A stretch of 64,000 bases of DNA from Blattabacterium cuenoti (GTDB lineage: Bacteria > Bacteroidota > Bacteroidia > Flavobacteriales > Blattabacteriaceae), in NCBI RefSeq assembly GCF_014252295.1, contig NZ_CP059215.1, positions 283,501-347,500 on the forward strand. The letters run 5' to 3'. The notes under the pieces were generated by a model, which saw only the letters and a list, made by a program, of their open reading frames with translations, made no database searches and was not told the origin of the DNA. The position numbers and the translations under genes are program-made. This document shows positions 19,044-27,852 of this stretch, one piece after another (position 1 is the stretch's first letter; the number at the start of each line of letters is the position of its first letter).

Positions 19044-19844
19044 TTATGAAATTATATATTCACTAATTCCAGTATTAGAAAACCCTCCATCATGATACAA
19101 GTTTTGCATCGTTACTTTTCTTGTTAAATCTGAAAAAAGTGTAATTATATAGTTTGCACAATCTTGTGCAGAAGCGTTTCCTAATGGAGACATTTTTCCT
19201 GAAAAAATAAAAAATTTATGAAAATCTTCTATAGCTTTTGCTGCTCTAGTTAGACTAGGAGACTGTGATACAGTATTAACCCTAACTTTTTCTTTTACTC
19301 CCCAATAATAACCAAAATTACGTGTGATACTTTCTAAGTAAGATTTATAGTCAGACATATCTCCATAAAATGGAAAACTTCGTTGAGAAGCAATATATGT
19401 TAGAGCAACAATAGACCCCCACTTATTCATCGCTTTTTTATTCCAAGCAGTTTGCATTATCTTATGATAAGAAACGGCAGATATTTCCCATCCTTTTCTT
19501 AAAAATTCATAATTTAGAGAGGTATAATTCAATCCTTTTCGGATATTCATAGACATAGCTATAGAATGCAACAAAAAATCTATTTTTCCTCCAAAATGAT
19601 CTAATGTTTTTTCAAACAAAATATTAAGATCTGATATAGAAGTGGCATCTGCCGGTATTACAATAGATTTTGTTTTGTTAGATAACTCATGAATTTTTCC
19701 AATTCTTAAAGAAGCTGGTGTATTAGTTAATACAAAAGAGGCTTTTTCTTCATAAGCACGTTCTGCAACCTTCCAAGCAATAGAATTTTCATCCAATGCT
19801 CCAAATATAATTCCTTTTTTTCCTTTCAATAAATTGTAATACAT
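19044..19844 (-). CDS. fabI: Enoyl-[acyl-carrier-protein] reductase FabI
   Basis: NADH-dependent reductase completing each cycle of type II fatty acid synthesis. It is a short-chain dehydrogenase with divergent Rossmann motifs typical of FabI (KGIIFGALDENSIAWKVAE). The catalytic Tyr-(6 residues)-Lys pair is present as YGDMSDYK, after LTYIASQRSFPF. The substrate loop is SQSPSLTRAAKAIEDF. At 266 aa it is full-length. It lies 26 bp downstream of metK on the same strand. Confidence 0.95.
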   Translation of the reverse strand: MYYNLLKGKKGIIFGALDENSIAWKVAERAYEEKASFVLTNTPASLRIGKIHELSNKTKSIVIPADATSISDLNILFEKTLDHFGGKIDFLLHSIAMSMNIRKGLNYTSLNYEFLRKGWEISAVSYHKIMQTAWNKKAMNKWGSIVALTYIASQRSFPFYGDMSDYKSYLESITRNFGYYWGVKEKVRVNTVSQSPSLTRAAKAIEDFHKFFIFSGKMSPLGNASAQDCANYIITLFSDLTRKVTMQNLYHDGGFSNTGISEYIIS

Positions 19845-19870
19845 AGATTAAAATATTAAACTAAAAATAT

Positions 19871-21130
19871 CTAATTTTTTGAATGATTAAAAATTTCCTT
19901 AATGACAGGCAAATAATCCAACTTTTCCCATGTAAAAAGTTCCACTTCTTGTTTTTTTTTATTTCCTTCTATATCCAAAAAATATTTATACACTTTGCTT
20001 GGAGTTTTTCCCATATGTCCATAGACAGATGTTTCTTCATATATTGGATTACGCAATTTCAATCTCTTTTCTATAGCATAAGGACATAAATCAAAAATTT
20101 TATTTATATTCAAAGCAATTTCTTCATTATCGATCTTTGATTTACCATAGTTATTGACAAAAATACCAATCGGTTTTGAAATTCCTGCTGCATAGGATAT
20201 TTGTATTAGTAATTCATCTGAAATTCCTGCAGCAACAATATTTTTAGCTATATGTCTAGCTGCATAGGCTCCAGACCTGTCCATCTTAGATGGATCCTTT
20301 CCAGAAAAAGCTCCTCCTCCATGAGATCCTCTTCCACCATAAGTATCTACTATAATCTTTCTCCCTGTTAGTCCAGTATCACCATGAGGTCCTCCAGTAA
20401 CAAACTTTCCTGTAGGATTTATGTAATATTTTGTTCTATCCGTAAATAATTTTTTTCCATTTTTTAATGGAATATTTTCTATTACCCTTGGAATAAGTAT
20501 GTTGATTACATCATAAATGATACGTTTTTGCATTCTTTCTTTTGTATCGAATTCATCATGCTGAGTGGAAATCACTATAGCGTGAACATGCACAGGTACA
20601 TTTTTTTCCGAATATTCCAAAGTAACTTGTGATTTTGCATCTGGACGTAAGTAAGTCATTTTTTCTCCTTCACTTCTAATTAAGGATAGTTCCTTTAATA
20701 TATGATGGGAGATCTCTAATGTAAGAGGCATATAATTTTCCGTTTCTTTCACAGCATAACCAAACACTATTCCTTGATCTCCAGATCCTTGATCTTCTTT
20801 TTTTGATCGAATAATCCCTTCCAATAGATCCGAAGACTGCTCTTGAATAGCAGAAATAATTCCACAAGAATCTGCATTAAATCTATATTCATTTTTAGTA
20901 TATCCTATTTTCCTTAGGATATTACGAGCTACTTTTTGAACATTTACCCAAATTTTAGAATTTACTTCTCCAGCTAATATGATTTGTCCAGTGGTCACTA
21001 AAGTTTCTATAGCTACCTTTGCATTGGAATCATACGCTAAAAAGTGATCTAATATAGAGTCCGATATTTGGTCTGAAATTTTATCAGGATGACCTTCTGA
21101 GACAGATTCGCTGGTAAACAAATAAGCCAT
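19871..21130 (-). CDS. metK: S-adenosylmethionine synthetase MetK
   Basis: Makes SAM from methionine and ATP and is the source of methyl groups for TrmD, RsmG, PrmC and MtaB in this window. Family signatures are TSESVSEGHPDKISDQISD at the N-terminus, GSGDQGIVFGYA (the ATP-binding hexapeptide region), and GGGAFSGKDPSKMDRSGAYAAR. The 419 aa length is slightly longer than E. coli MetK but normal for Bacteroidetes. No methionine-biosynthesis gene is visible nearby, so methionine may be imported. Confidence 0.97.
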   Translation of the reverse strand: MAYLFTSESVSEGHPDKISDQISDSILDHFLAYDSNAKVAIETLVTTGQIILAGEVNSKIWVNVQKVARNILRKIGYTKNEYRFNADSCGIISAIQEQSSDLLEGIIRSKKEDQGSGDQGIVFGYAVKETENYMPLTLEISHHILKELSLIRSEGEKMTYLRPDAKSQVTLEYSEKNVPVHVHAIVISTQHDEFDTKERMQKRIIYDVINILIPRVIENIPLKNGKKLFTDRTKYYINPTGKFVTGGPHGDTGLTGRKIIVDTYGGRGSHGGGAFSGKDPSKMDRSGAYAARHIAKNIVAAGISDELLIQISYAAGISKPIGIFVNNYGKSKIDNEEIALNINKIFDLCPYAIEKRLKLRNPIYEETSVYGHMGKTPSKVYKYFLDIEGNKKKQEVELFTWEKLDYLPVIKEIFNHSKN

Positions 21131-21169
21131 TTTAGTAATTAGTGACTGATATATTTAAGTTTTTTTAAG

Positions 21170-22243
21170 TTACCTTATTTGATTTTGAATTTTGATAGAT
21201 TCTTGATGCAAGAGTTTAAAAATCCCTTCAAGTAATTCCTCAGAAATTCCTAAACTTTTTCCTAATACAATAGATTTTTCCATGATATTTTCCCATCTGT
21301 TTGGTTGAAAAACAGCTACATCTGTAGATTTTTTCCAAGATCCTAATTCTTTTGAAATATTCATTCTTTCTGCTAGAAGCGCGATAATATTTTCATCTAT
21401 TTCATCAATAATAATTCTAAAAGAGTCTAAATCTTTTTGATTTTTTTGATCACATTTTCTGACATATGTTAATTCTTTTAACATTTTTACAAGATTTTCA
21501 GGAGTGATTTGTTGCTTAGAATCACTCCAAGCATGATCAGGATCACAATGACTTTCTATCATTAATCCTTCATATTGAAAATGATATGCTTTTTTTGCTA
21601 TATCGAAAATTCCCTTTTTATTTCCACAAATGTGTGAAGGATCACATATTATTGGTATTCTAGGAAGAATATCCCTAAAATTGAACAAAAGATTCCAATT
21701 AGGTTGATTACGATATTTAGAGTTTTTGTAGGTATAAAAACCACGATGGATAACGCCCAATTTTCTAATACCTTTATTTACAAAACGTTCTAACGCTCCT
21801 ATCCATAATTCTATATCAGGATGAATTGGGTTTTTTACCAAAATAATTTTATTATTTTCTCCTTCTAAAGCATCCGCTATTTTTTGAATAGTGAAAGGAC
21901 TAGCTGTACTTCTGGCTCCTATCCAAAGAACGTCTACTTCAAAAGAAATAGCTAGTTTAACGTGCTCTTCATTAGCTACTTCTGTGGCTGTCAGAAAATT
22001 CATATTTTTTTTAACCTTACGAAGCCATTCAAGTCCTTTTTTCCCAATCCCTTCAAAATTATTTGGTTTTGTTCTAGGTTTCCATATTCCTGCTCGAAAT
22101 ATTTTAACATAGGAAGGATTCAACCTGTTTGCTGTTTCTAATATTTGTTGTTCACTTTCTGCACTACAAGGACCAGATATAATTAAAGGTTTATCTAATT
22201 CATCAATCCAGGATCTATCTATACTATTATTCAGTTTTTCCAT
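21170..22243 (-). CDS. Bifunctional DAHP synthase / chorismate mutase
   Basis: Fusion of a type I-beta 3-deoxy-7-phosphoheptulonate synthase (~residues 1-265) with a C-terminal AroQ chorismate mutase (~270-355). It thus joins the first shikimate step to the first step after chorismate. The DAHPS part shows LIISGPCSAESEQQ, FRAGIWKPRTKPNNFEG, WIGARSTASPF, LGVIHRGFYTY and ICDPSHICGNK. The CM part shows the SFRIIIDEIDENIIALLAERM helix with its conserved arginine, and EKSIVLGKSLGISEELL. An ATG at 22243 was preferred to GTG at 22246. It is last in the pheA-aminotransferase-tyrA operon, 15 bp after tyrA. Confidence 0.94.
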   Translation of the reverse strand: MEKLNNSIDRSWIDELDKPLIISGPCSAESEQQILETANRLNPSYVKIFRAGIWKPRTKPNNFEGIGKKGLEWLRKVKKNMNFLTATEVANEEHVKLAISFEVDVLWIGARSTASPFTIQKIADALEGENNKIILVKNPIHPDIELWIGALERFVNKGIRKLGVIHRGFYTYKNSKYRNQPNWNLLFNFRDILPRIPIICDPSHICGNKKGIFDIAKKAYHFQYEGLMIESHCDPDHAWSDSKQQITPENLVKMLKELTYVRKCDQKNQKDLDSFRIIIDEIDENIIALLAERMNISKELGSWKKSTDVAVFQPNRWENIMEKSIVLGKSLGISEELLEGIFKLLHQESIKIQNQIR

Positions 22244-22258
22244 CACAATACATTTAAT

Positions 22259-23107
22259 TTACACATATTTTTTATCTTTTATATCGTTCGCTTTTTTCAT
22301 ATATTGATTTATTTTGTTAAACTCATTATTTATTAAATGATTACGAAATATTTTTAAATGATCAATATAAAAATTTATAGCTTGAATCATATTATCCCTA
22401 TTAGAAATAAAAATAGGTAACCACGTTTCAGGATTACTTTTTGCTAAACGTGTAGTTGAATCTAATCCACTTCCCATCATGTTATTAAAAATTTTTTCTT
22501 CATTTTTAAATTTTTTTAAAACTGTTCTAGCTAAAGAAAAGGAAACTACATGAGGTAAATGAGATATATAAGCAATATATAAATCATGAACTTTAGAGTT
22601 CATATAAATCATTCGCATTTCCATAATCGAATAAATCTTTTTCGCAATAAAAATTGCCTCTGGATCACTCATCTCATAATCACATATAATACAATTTTTT
22701 TGATAAAAAAGATCCGAATGGGCGGAAATAGGGCCAGAATTTTCAACTCCTGCAATAGGATGTGTAGCTACAAAACGACTTCTTTTTGGATGAGAGGAAA
22801 CCCTATTACAAATATCATATTTAGTAGATCCAGTATCTAAAATTACTGTATCCGAATGTATTCTATTAAGGATAATTGGAAGTATTTTTTTTATTCCATC
22901 TACGGGGATAGATAAAACAATTACTGAAGATTGCATAATAAGATCCTGTAAAGGAATTATTTCGTCTATAATTCCAAGTTTCACAGCATATGAAGCATTT
23001 TCCTGATTCAAATCTGTTCCTATAAATTTGTCTCCAAAATTGGATTTTCGCAATCTTAAACCAATGGATCCGCCAATTAACCCTAATCCTATAATTCCAA
23101 TATTCAT
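22259..23107 (-). CDS. tyrA: Prephenate dehydrogenase TyrA
   Basis: Oxidative decarboxylation of prephenate to 4-hydroxyphenylpyruvate for tyrosine. An N-terminal Rossmann fold (IGIIGLGLIGGSIGLRLR) is followed by the all-helical dehydrogenase domain. The active site is visible as FVATHPIAGVENSGP and in YIAYISHLPHVVSFSLA. At 282 aa it is a monofunctional TyrA with no chorismate mutase or ACT domain. Its start overlaps the upstream aminotransferase stop by four bases (ATGA), so translational coupling is likely. Confidence 0.95.
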   Translation of the reverse strand: MNIGIIGLGLIGGSIGLRLRKSNFGDKFIGTDLNQENASYAVKLGIIDEIIPLQDLIMQSSVIVLSIPVDGIKKILPIILNRIHSDTVILDTGSTKYDICNRVSSHPKRSRFVATHPIAGVENSGPISAHSDLFYQKNCIICDYEMSDPEAIFIAKKIYSIMEMRMIYMNSKVHDLYIAYISHLPHVVSFSLARTVLKKFKNEEKIFNNMMGSGLDSTTRLAKSNPETWLPIFISNRDNMIQAINFYIDHLKIFRNHLINNEFNKINQYMKKANDIKDKKYV

Positions 23108-24261
23108 GAAAAAATTCTATTTTTTGCTTGTTCCAAAATTTTTACCGGACAACACATAGAAAACCTTACATATCCTTTTCCATTATTCCCAAAAACTCTT
23201 CCAGGTGTAATAAATATGTGATGGTTTTTGAGAAATTCATTCGACCATATATAATCATTTTTTTCAGAACCGGTTATTCTTGCCCAAACAAAGATTCCGG
23301 AACTTTTTTTCATATATTTTAAGTTTAGATAATCACATATTTCCCATATGATTTTTCTTCGTTGAAGATATTCTCTATTAAGTTTATTAAACCACTTTAA
23401 ATCGTTATTCATAGCTTCTATAGAAGCAATTTGTAAGGGATAGTACATACCAGAATCCATTTGACTTTTCACTTTTAGTATATTCCGAATAAATTCTTTT
23501 TTTCCTATTATCATTCCAACACGCCATCCTGGCATATTGTAACTTTTGCTTAACGAATTCAATTCTAAAGCTATATTTTTAGCTCCTTTTACATTAAAAA
23601 TGCTTAAAGGAGGTTCATTATTCAATATGAAACTATAAGGATTATCGTGAACAAGTAAAATACGATTTTTTTTCGAAAACAAAACAAGTTCTTCTAACTT
23701 ATCCAAAGTGATTGTTGCACCCGTAGGCATGTGAGGGTAATTAACCCACATAATCTTTACCTTCTTAAGGTCGTTCATTTTTTCTAACAAATGAATATTA
23801 GGATACCAATTTTCATCTTCATAAAGATTATAATAAATAATTTCTGCTTCTAGAAGTTTTGATACAGAAGAATAAGTAGGATATCCAGGGTTTGGAACTA
23901 ATACCTTGTCGCCTTTATCTAAATAAGACATACTTATATGCATAATTCCTTCCTTAGAACCCATTAATGGAAGAATCTCACTTCTAGGATCTACATTCAC
24001 TTTATATTTCTTTCCATACCAATTAGAAATAGCATTACGGAATTCTTCTATTCCAATATAACTCTGATAAGTATTTGCAGTTTTAAGAACTGATGCTTTT
24101 TTCATTTCATTTATCACTCCTTTTGGAGGAAGTAAATCTGGATTTCCAATCCCCAAATTAATGACTTTTGCACCTTTTTTTTCAAGATCATTAATTTCCT
24201 TCATTTTTTCGGAAAAAAAGTATTCCGATATTTGATTCATTTTTTTTGCTGCTACAATCAT
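23104..24261 (-). CDS. PLP aminotransferase of the aromatic operon
   Basis: Fold-type I aminotransferase. The Schiff-base lysine is in ELNSLSKSYNMPGWRVGM. Other conserved parts are VINLGIGNPDLLPPKGV, GSKEGIMHI, VPNPGYPTYSS, MWVNYPHMPTGA and LLVHDNPYSF. Its place between pheA and tyrA suggests that it transaminates phenylpyruvate and 4-hydroxyphenylpyruvate, or prephenate. Similar proteins elsewhere act on LL-diaminopimelate or aspartate, so specificity is inferred from context only. The protein is 385 aa and starts 6 bp after the pheA stop. The N-terminus (MIVAAKKMNQISEYFFS) fits the first ATG. Confidence 0.85.
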   Translation of the reverse strand: MIVAAKKMNQISEYFFSEKMKEINDLEKKGAKVINLGIGNPDLLPPKGVINEMKKASVLKTANTYQSYIGIEEFRNAISNWYGKKYKVNVDPRSEILPLMGSKEGIMHISMSYLDKGDKVLVPNPGYPTYSSVSKLLEAEIIYYNLYEDENWYPNIHLLEKMNDLKKVKIMWVNYPHMPTGATITLDKLEELVLFSKKNRILLVHDNPYSFILNNEPPLSIFNVKGAKNIALELNSLSKSYNMPGWRVGMIIGKKEFIRNILKVKSQMDSGMYYPLQIASIEAMNNDLKWFNKLNREYLQRRKIIWEICDYLNLKYMKKSSGIFVWARITGSEKNDYIWSNEFLKNHHIFITPGRVFGNNGKGYVRFSMCCPVKILEQAKNRIFS

Positions 24262-24267
24262 TAGGCA

Positions 24268-25104
24268 TTAAGATCTAATTATACCATTTTTATATTCTCC
24301 CATAATAGATAATTTATGAAGACAGGGTATTTCTTGAATACGTTTTTTCATTTTTTCATAAGAATTCATATTATTGAATATAATATCTACATAAAACGAA
24401 TACTCCCAAGGTCTTTGTATTATAGGGATGGATTGTATTTTAGTCATATTTATTCCAAGACTAGATATAAGACTCAAAATCTGAGATAAACTTCCAGTAG
24501 TATGAAATATTTTGAATCTTAATGAAGCTTTATTAAAAAAATTATTTTCTTTCTTGTAACAATTTTTAATGATAAAAAATCTAGTAAAATTACTTGTAAT
24601 AGTCTGTATATTCTTAGATATTATTTCTAATCCATATTCTTTAGCTGCTTTTTCAGATGCTATGGCCGCTATTCCTTCCTTTTTACATATGGATATATAT
24701 TTAGCTGCAGCAGCTGTATCTGAATATTCGGATATTTTTATATAAGGATGCGCATCTATGAATAATTCACATTGTAAAATAGCCATAGGATGAGAATAAA
24801 TTTCTTTAATATTTTCTATATTTTGTCCTGGATAAGCCATGAGATGATGTTGTATGGGCATATAAATTTCCCCTACTATTTTCAAATTATATTTAGACAA
24901 AAGACTGTAATTAGTCAATATTGTACCCGCTATGGTATTTTCTATAGCCATAACCCCAATATCTACATTGGATCTTGCAACGGAAACAGCTAGTTCCCTG
25001 AAAGAAGAACACTCCATTAAATTATAATTACATCCCTCAAAATATCTGGAAACGGCTGCATGATGAAAACATCCTTTCACGCCTTGTATAGCTATTTTTT
25101 TCAT
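24268..25104 (-). CDS. pheA: Prephenate dehydratase PheA
   Basis: Converts prephenate to phenylpyruvate for phenylalanine. The protein has two periplasmic-binding-like catalytic lobes (~1-180), with GVKGCFHHAA, VMAIENTIAGTI and the catalytic SNFTRFFII. A C-terminal ACT domain (~190-278) includes GSLSQILSLISSLGINMTKI. The start at ATG 25104 (MKKIAIQGVKG) was preferred; the frame is open 12 codons further upstream. The ESRP motif that binds phenylalanine in many feedback-inhibited enzymes reads QSIP here. It is first in the aromatic operon, with a plausible Bacteroidetes promoter ~70 bp upstream. Confidence 0.94.
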   Translation of the reverse strand: MKKIAIQGVKGCFHHAAVSRYFEGCNYNLMECSSFRELAVSVARSNVDIGVMAIENTIAGTILTNYSLLSKYNLKIVGEIYMPIQHHLMAYPGQNIENIKEIYSHPMAILQCELFIDAHPYIKISEYSDTAAAAKYISICKKEGIAAIASEKAAKEYGLEIISKNIQTITSNFTRFFIIKNCYKKENNFFNKASLRFKIFHTTGSLSQILSLISSLGINMTKIQSIPIIQRPWEYSFYVDIIFNNMNSYEKMKKRIQEIPCLHKLSIMGEYKNGIIRS

Positions 25105-25174
25105 GAAACTAAAGAAAAATTGAACCACTTGGAAGACCAAAAAAGTTTCATTATAAATGAAGCGGAATTTGACA

Positions 25175-25206
25175 CAAATATAAAAAATTATTCTATTTAA
25201 TGCAAT
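25175..25206 (-). promoter_or_regulatory. Candidate Bacteroidetes promoter of the pheA operon
   Basis: Read on the minus strand, a -33 ATTG (25206-25203) is followed after 20 nt by TATATTTG (25182-25175), matching the TTG-N19-TAnnTTTG consensus. It is ~70 bp upstream of the pheA ATG in the pheA/mntH divergent spacer. This is the best promoter match I found in the window. Confidence 0.45.
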
Positions 25207-25318
25207 TTATTCTTTTATTTTGATTTCTTTTTAAGATTGATTAAATCAGAATTGCCATGTAACTTTATATTTTCATATTCTACTATTTTTATTCTATTTT
25301 TATTCTATTATTCTGCTT

Positions 25319-26665
25319 ATGCAAAAAAAAAAATCATATCCATATCCAGAATGGAGAGGATGGAGAAAAGAGAACAAAACCCCTTCCCTTTCGGAAGTTT
25401 TTTCTTCCGTTTCTGTTCCTCAAAAAAAAGGAATATGGAAAAAACTTTTTGCTTTTACTGGTCCAGGATTATTAATTGCTGTAGGGTATATGGATCCAGG
25501 AAATTGGGCTACAGATATCGCTGGAGGGGCAAAGTTTGGTTATATGCTTTTATCCGTTATTTTTATATCCAATTTTTTCGCTATTATATTACAACATTTA
25601 GCTTTAAAATTAGGAATTGTTTGTGAGAGAGATTTAGCACAAGCTTGTAGAGACCATTATCCACCCTTTATTAGTTTTATATTATGGATTCTGTGCGAAA
25701 TATCTATTGCAGCTTGTGACTTGGCTGAAATTATTGGTTCTGTATTAGCCTTAAAACTACTTTTTGGAATTCCCATTACATGGGGTGTTCTAATTACAGT
25801 TGTTGATGTTTTAATTATTTTATTTTTTCAATATAAAGGATTTAGATATATTGAAAGTGTGGTTGCTGCTTTAATATTTACAATTTTAGTTTGTTTTAGT
25901 TTTGAAATTATTAGTTCAAAACCGGAAATATTTCCCATATTACAAGGCATTATTCCTAATATAGAAATAATTAAAAATTCACATTCTTTTTATATATCCA
26001 TTGGTATATTAGGTGCCACAGTAATGCCTCACAATCTTTACCTTCATTCCAGCATTATACAAACTAGAGATTATCCACGTACTACTATAGGTAAAAAAAT
26101 GGCTATAAAATATGCAACAATAGATAGTACATTATCTTTATCCTTAGCATTTTTTATTAATGCTGCTATACTAATCATATCTGCTGCCACTTTTCACAGA
26201 TCTGGATATACAGAAGTAGCAGATATTATGCATGCACACAAACTTTTAACTCCTATACTTGGCTCTAGCCTTGCTGGAGTTTTTTTTGCATTAGCTTTGC
26301 TAGCATCAGGACAAAATTCCACATTAACTGGAACTTTAGCTGGACAAATAGTTATGGAAGGATTTCTAAATATCCAATTAAAACCTTGGATAAGAAGATT
26401 AATAACAAGACTTATAGCTATTGTTCCAGCTATGATCGTTTCTATTTTTTATGGAGAAAAAGGAACAGCCGAATTATTAATAATAAGTCAAATAATTTTA
26501 TCAATACAATTAAGTTTTGCTATTATTCCATTAGTGTATTTTACAGGAGATTATGAAAAAATGGGACCATTTGCAAATGGTCCCATTCTCAAATTATCAT
26601 CGTGGTTAATCACGATGATAATTATATTATTAAATATATTTTTATTGTATGATATTTTACATTAA
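25319..26665 (+). CDS. mntH: Nramp-family divalent metal transporter MntH
   Basis: Proton-coupled Mn2+/Fe2+ importer in the inner membrane. About eleven hydrophobic segments are present. TM1 carries the metal-binding DPGN in AVGYMDPGNWATDIAGGA (~residue 59). TM6 carries MPHN in GATVMPHNLYLHSS (~236). Both are needed for transport. The N-terminal ~40 residues are hydrophilic. The start codon is followed by an A11 tract that keeps the frame. The 3' end carries two strong inverted repeats (26561-26586 and 26592-26623). It converges on rplI, the stops being 2 bp apart. Confidence 0.94.
   Translation: MQKKKSYPYPEWRGWRKENKTPSLSEVFSSVSVPQKKGIWKKLFAFTGPGLLIAVGYMDPGNWATDIAGGAKFGYMLLSVIFISNFFAIILQHLALKLGIVCERDLAQACRDHYPPFISFILWILCEISIAACDLAEIIGSVLALKLLFGIPITWGVLITVVDVLIILFFQYKGFRYIESVVAALIFTILVCFSFEIISSKPEIFPILQGIIPNIEIIKNSHSFYISIGILGATVMPHNLYLHSSIIQTRDYPRTTIGKKMAIKYATIDSTLSLSLAFFINAAILIISAATFHRSGYTEVADIMHAHKLLTPILGSSLAGVFFALALLASGQNSTLTGTLAGQIVMEGFLNIQLKPWIRRLITRLIAIVPAMIVSIFYGEKGTAELLIISQIILSIQLSFAIIPLVYFTGDYEKMGPFANGPILKLSSWLITMIIILLNIFLLYDILH
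26561..26586. repeat. Perfect 26 bp palindrome in the 3' end of mntH
   Basis: ATGGGACCATTTG is followed directly by its exact reverse complement. As RNA it could form a ~11 bp stem with a tight loop. It lies ~80 bp before the mntH stop, within codons for a loop between the last membrane helices. Confidence 0.8.
26592..26623. repeat. 13 bp stem inverted repeat in the 3' end of mntH
   Basis: The arms AATTATCATCGTG (26592-26604) and CACGATGATAATT (26611-26623) are perfectly complementary around a 6 nt loop. It begins 5 bp after the preceding palindrome. No T tract follows directly, so it is not a classical terminator. Confidence 0.8.
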
Positions 26666-26667
26666 AC

Positions 26668-27120
26668 TTAAGAGGAAGCTAATACTTCAAAATTTAACGT
26701 AAAATCATGTTTGTGATGTAATCGGATACTTACTTGATGTTTTCCTATTGTTTTAATGACTTTATTCCCGGGAATTCTAATAAATTTTTTATCTATAGGA
26801 ATTCCTTTATCCTTCAAAATTTTCATAATCTTTTGATTATTAATAGAACCAAAAAATTTTCCTCCTTTTCCCACTTTAACTGGTATTTTAATAGTTAATT
26901 TTCTTAACTCATCTTCTATTTTTTTTGACTTTTCAACTAGAAAATTTTCTTTTTTAGAACGTTGATTCAAAATTTCACGAGTATCTTTTATAATTCCAGG
27001 TAACGCTAAAACAGCATATCCCTTAGGAATTAAATAATTTCTAGCATAACCAGGTTTAACATCTAATTCATCATATTGAAACCCTAAGTTTTCTACGTCT
27101 TTTTTTAAAAGAATTTTCAT
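26668..27120 (-). CDS. rplI: 50S ribosomal protein L9
   Basis: Binds 23S rRNA domain V near the L1 stalk. The N-terminal domain reads MKILLKKDVENLGFQYDELD with GYARNYLIPKGYA. A central helix leads to the C-terminal domain, ending SIRLHHKHDFTLNFEVLAS. The length of 150 aa is normal. It is the last gene of the rpsF-rpsR-rplI cluster, 13 bp after rpsR, and converges with mntH. Confidence 0.97.
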   Translation of the reverse strand: MKILLKKDVENLGFQYDELDVKPGYARNYLIPKGYAVLALPGIIKDTREILNQRSKKENFLVEKSKKIEDELRKLTIKIPVKVGKGGKFFGSINNQKIMKILKDKGIPIDKKFIRIPGNKVIKTIGKHQVSIRLHHKHDFTLNFEVLASS

Positions 27121-27133
27121 TTTTATTTTTATC

Positions 27134-27442
27134 TTATCTCAAATCATCTGTAACAAAAGGTAACAATCCAATTTGCCTACATCTCTTTATAGCAGAATTT
27201 AATTTGTTTTGATTTTTTTGCAAAGTTCCTGTTATACGACGTGGCAAAATTTTACCTTGTGCATTCAGAAATTTAATTAAAAATGTAGGATCTTTATAAT
27301 CTATGTATTTAATATTTCTTTTCTGAAAAAAACAATATTTTTTTTCTACTTTTGTTTCTATTTTAATAGGAGATAAATATCTTAAATCACTATCTCCTAT
27401 TTTTTGTTGTTTTGTATTTTTATGCTCTTCCTCTAATATCAT
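27134..27442 (-). CDS. rpsR: 30S ribosomal protein S18
   Basis: Partner of S6 on the 30S platform. The conserved core is IKYIDYKDPTFLIKFLNAQ followed by GKILPRRITGT and an RCRQIGLLPFV tail. The 102 aa protein carries an N-terminal extension of about 25 residues compared with E. coli. The rpsF-rpsR spacing is 2 bp, so the two are translationally linked. Confidence 0.96.
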   Translation of the reverse strand: MILEEEHKNTKQQKIGDSDLRYLSPIKIETKVEKKYCFFQKRNIKYIDYKDPTFLIKFLNAQGKILPRRITGTLQKNQNKLNSAIKRCRQIGLLPFVTDDLR

Positions 27443-27444
27443 AA

Positions 27445-27843
27445 TTATTCATCTTTTTTTAAAAATTTTTTTCTCCTTATTTCTGCATACTCTATTCCAT
27501 ATTTGTTTAATCTTACAGTTAAAAAACGTAAAATACGTTCATCTTGTCTTAATTTCAATTCTAAATCAGATACTAAATTAGATTTCAACAAAAATTCCAA
27601 TAAATGATAACAACCACTTTGTTTCTTGTGAATAGGATAAGCTAGTTTTTTCAATCCCCAATGTTCCTGATAAACAATTTTCCCTTCTTTTTGAATAAGA
27701 TAATTTTCATATTCTTTTGCAGTATCTTTTGCCTTATCATCAGATAATATGGGAGTGATTATCATGATATTCTCATAATGTTTAAGCATTAAATTTTTAT
27801 TTCTAAAATATTGTAAATCTATATTTTTATGTTCTTTTTTCAA
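27445..27843 (-). CDS. rpsF: 30S ribosomal protein S6
   Basis: Small-subunit protein that assembles as a dimer with S18. Characteristic parts are HYENIMIITPILSDDKAKD, YQEHWGLKKLAYPIHKKQSG and CYHLLEFLLKSN. The C-terminal tail is basic. At 132 aa it is typical of Bacteroidetes. It starts 9 bp after the gltX stop, extending the mnmE-gltX-rpsF-rpsR-rplI gene string. No ssb or priB lies between rpsF and rpsR. Confidence 0.96.
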   Translation of the reverse strand: MKKEHKNIDLQYFRNKNLMLKHYENIMIITPILSDDKAKDTAKEYENYLIQKEGKIVYQEHWGLKKLAYPIHKKQSGCYHLLEFLLKSNLVSDLELKLRQDERILRFLTVRLNKYGIEYAEIRRKKFLKKDE

Positions 27844-27852
27844 AAAAACATT

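Noticed and set aside
25279..25316. Short imperfect TATTTTTATTC repeats before mntH
   Set aside because: About two to three low-complexity A/T units; no evidence of function beyond base composition.
25237..25626. 129-codon plus-strand frame overlapping the start of mntH
   Set aside because: It is out of frame with the conserved MntH protein, has no recognisable domain, and its cysteine/arginine-rich composition is that of a shadow frame.
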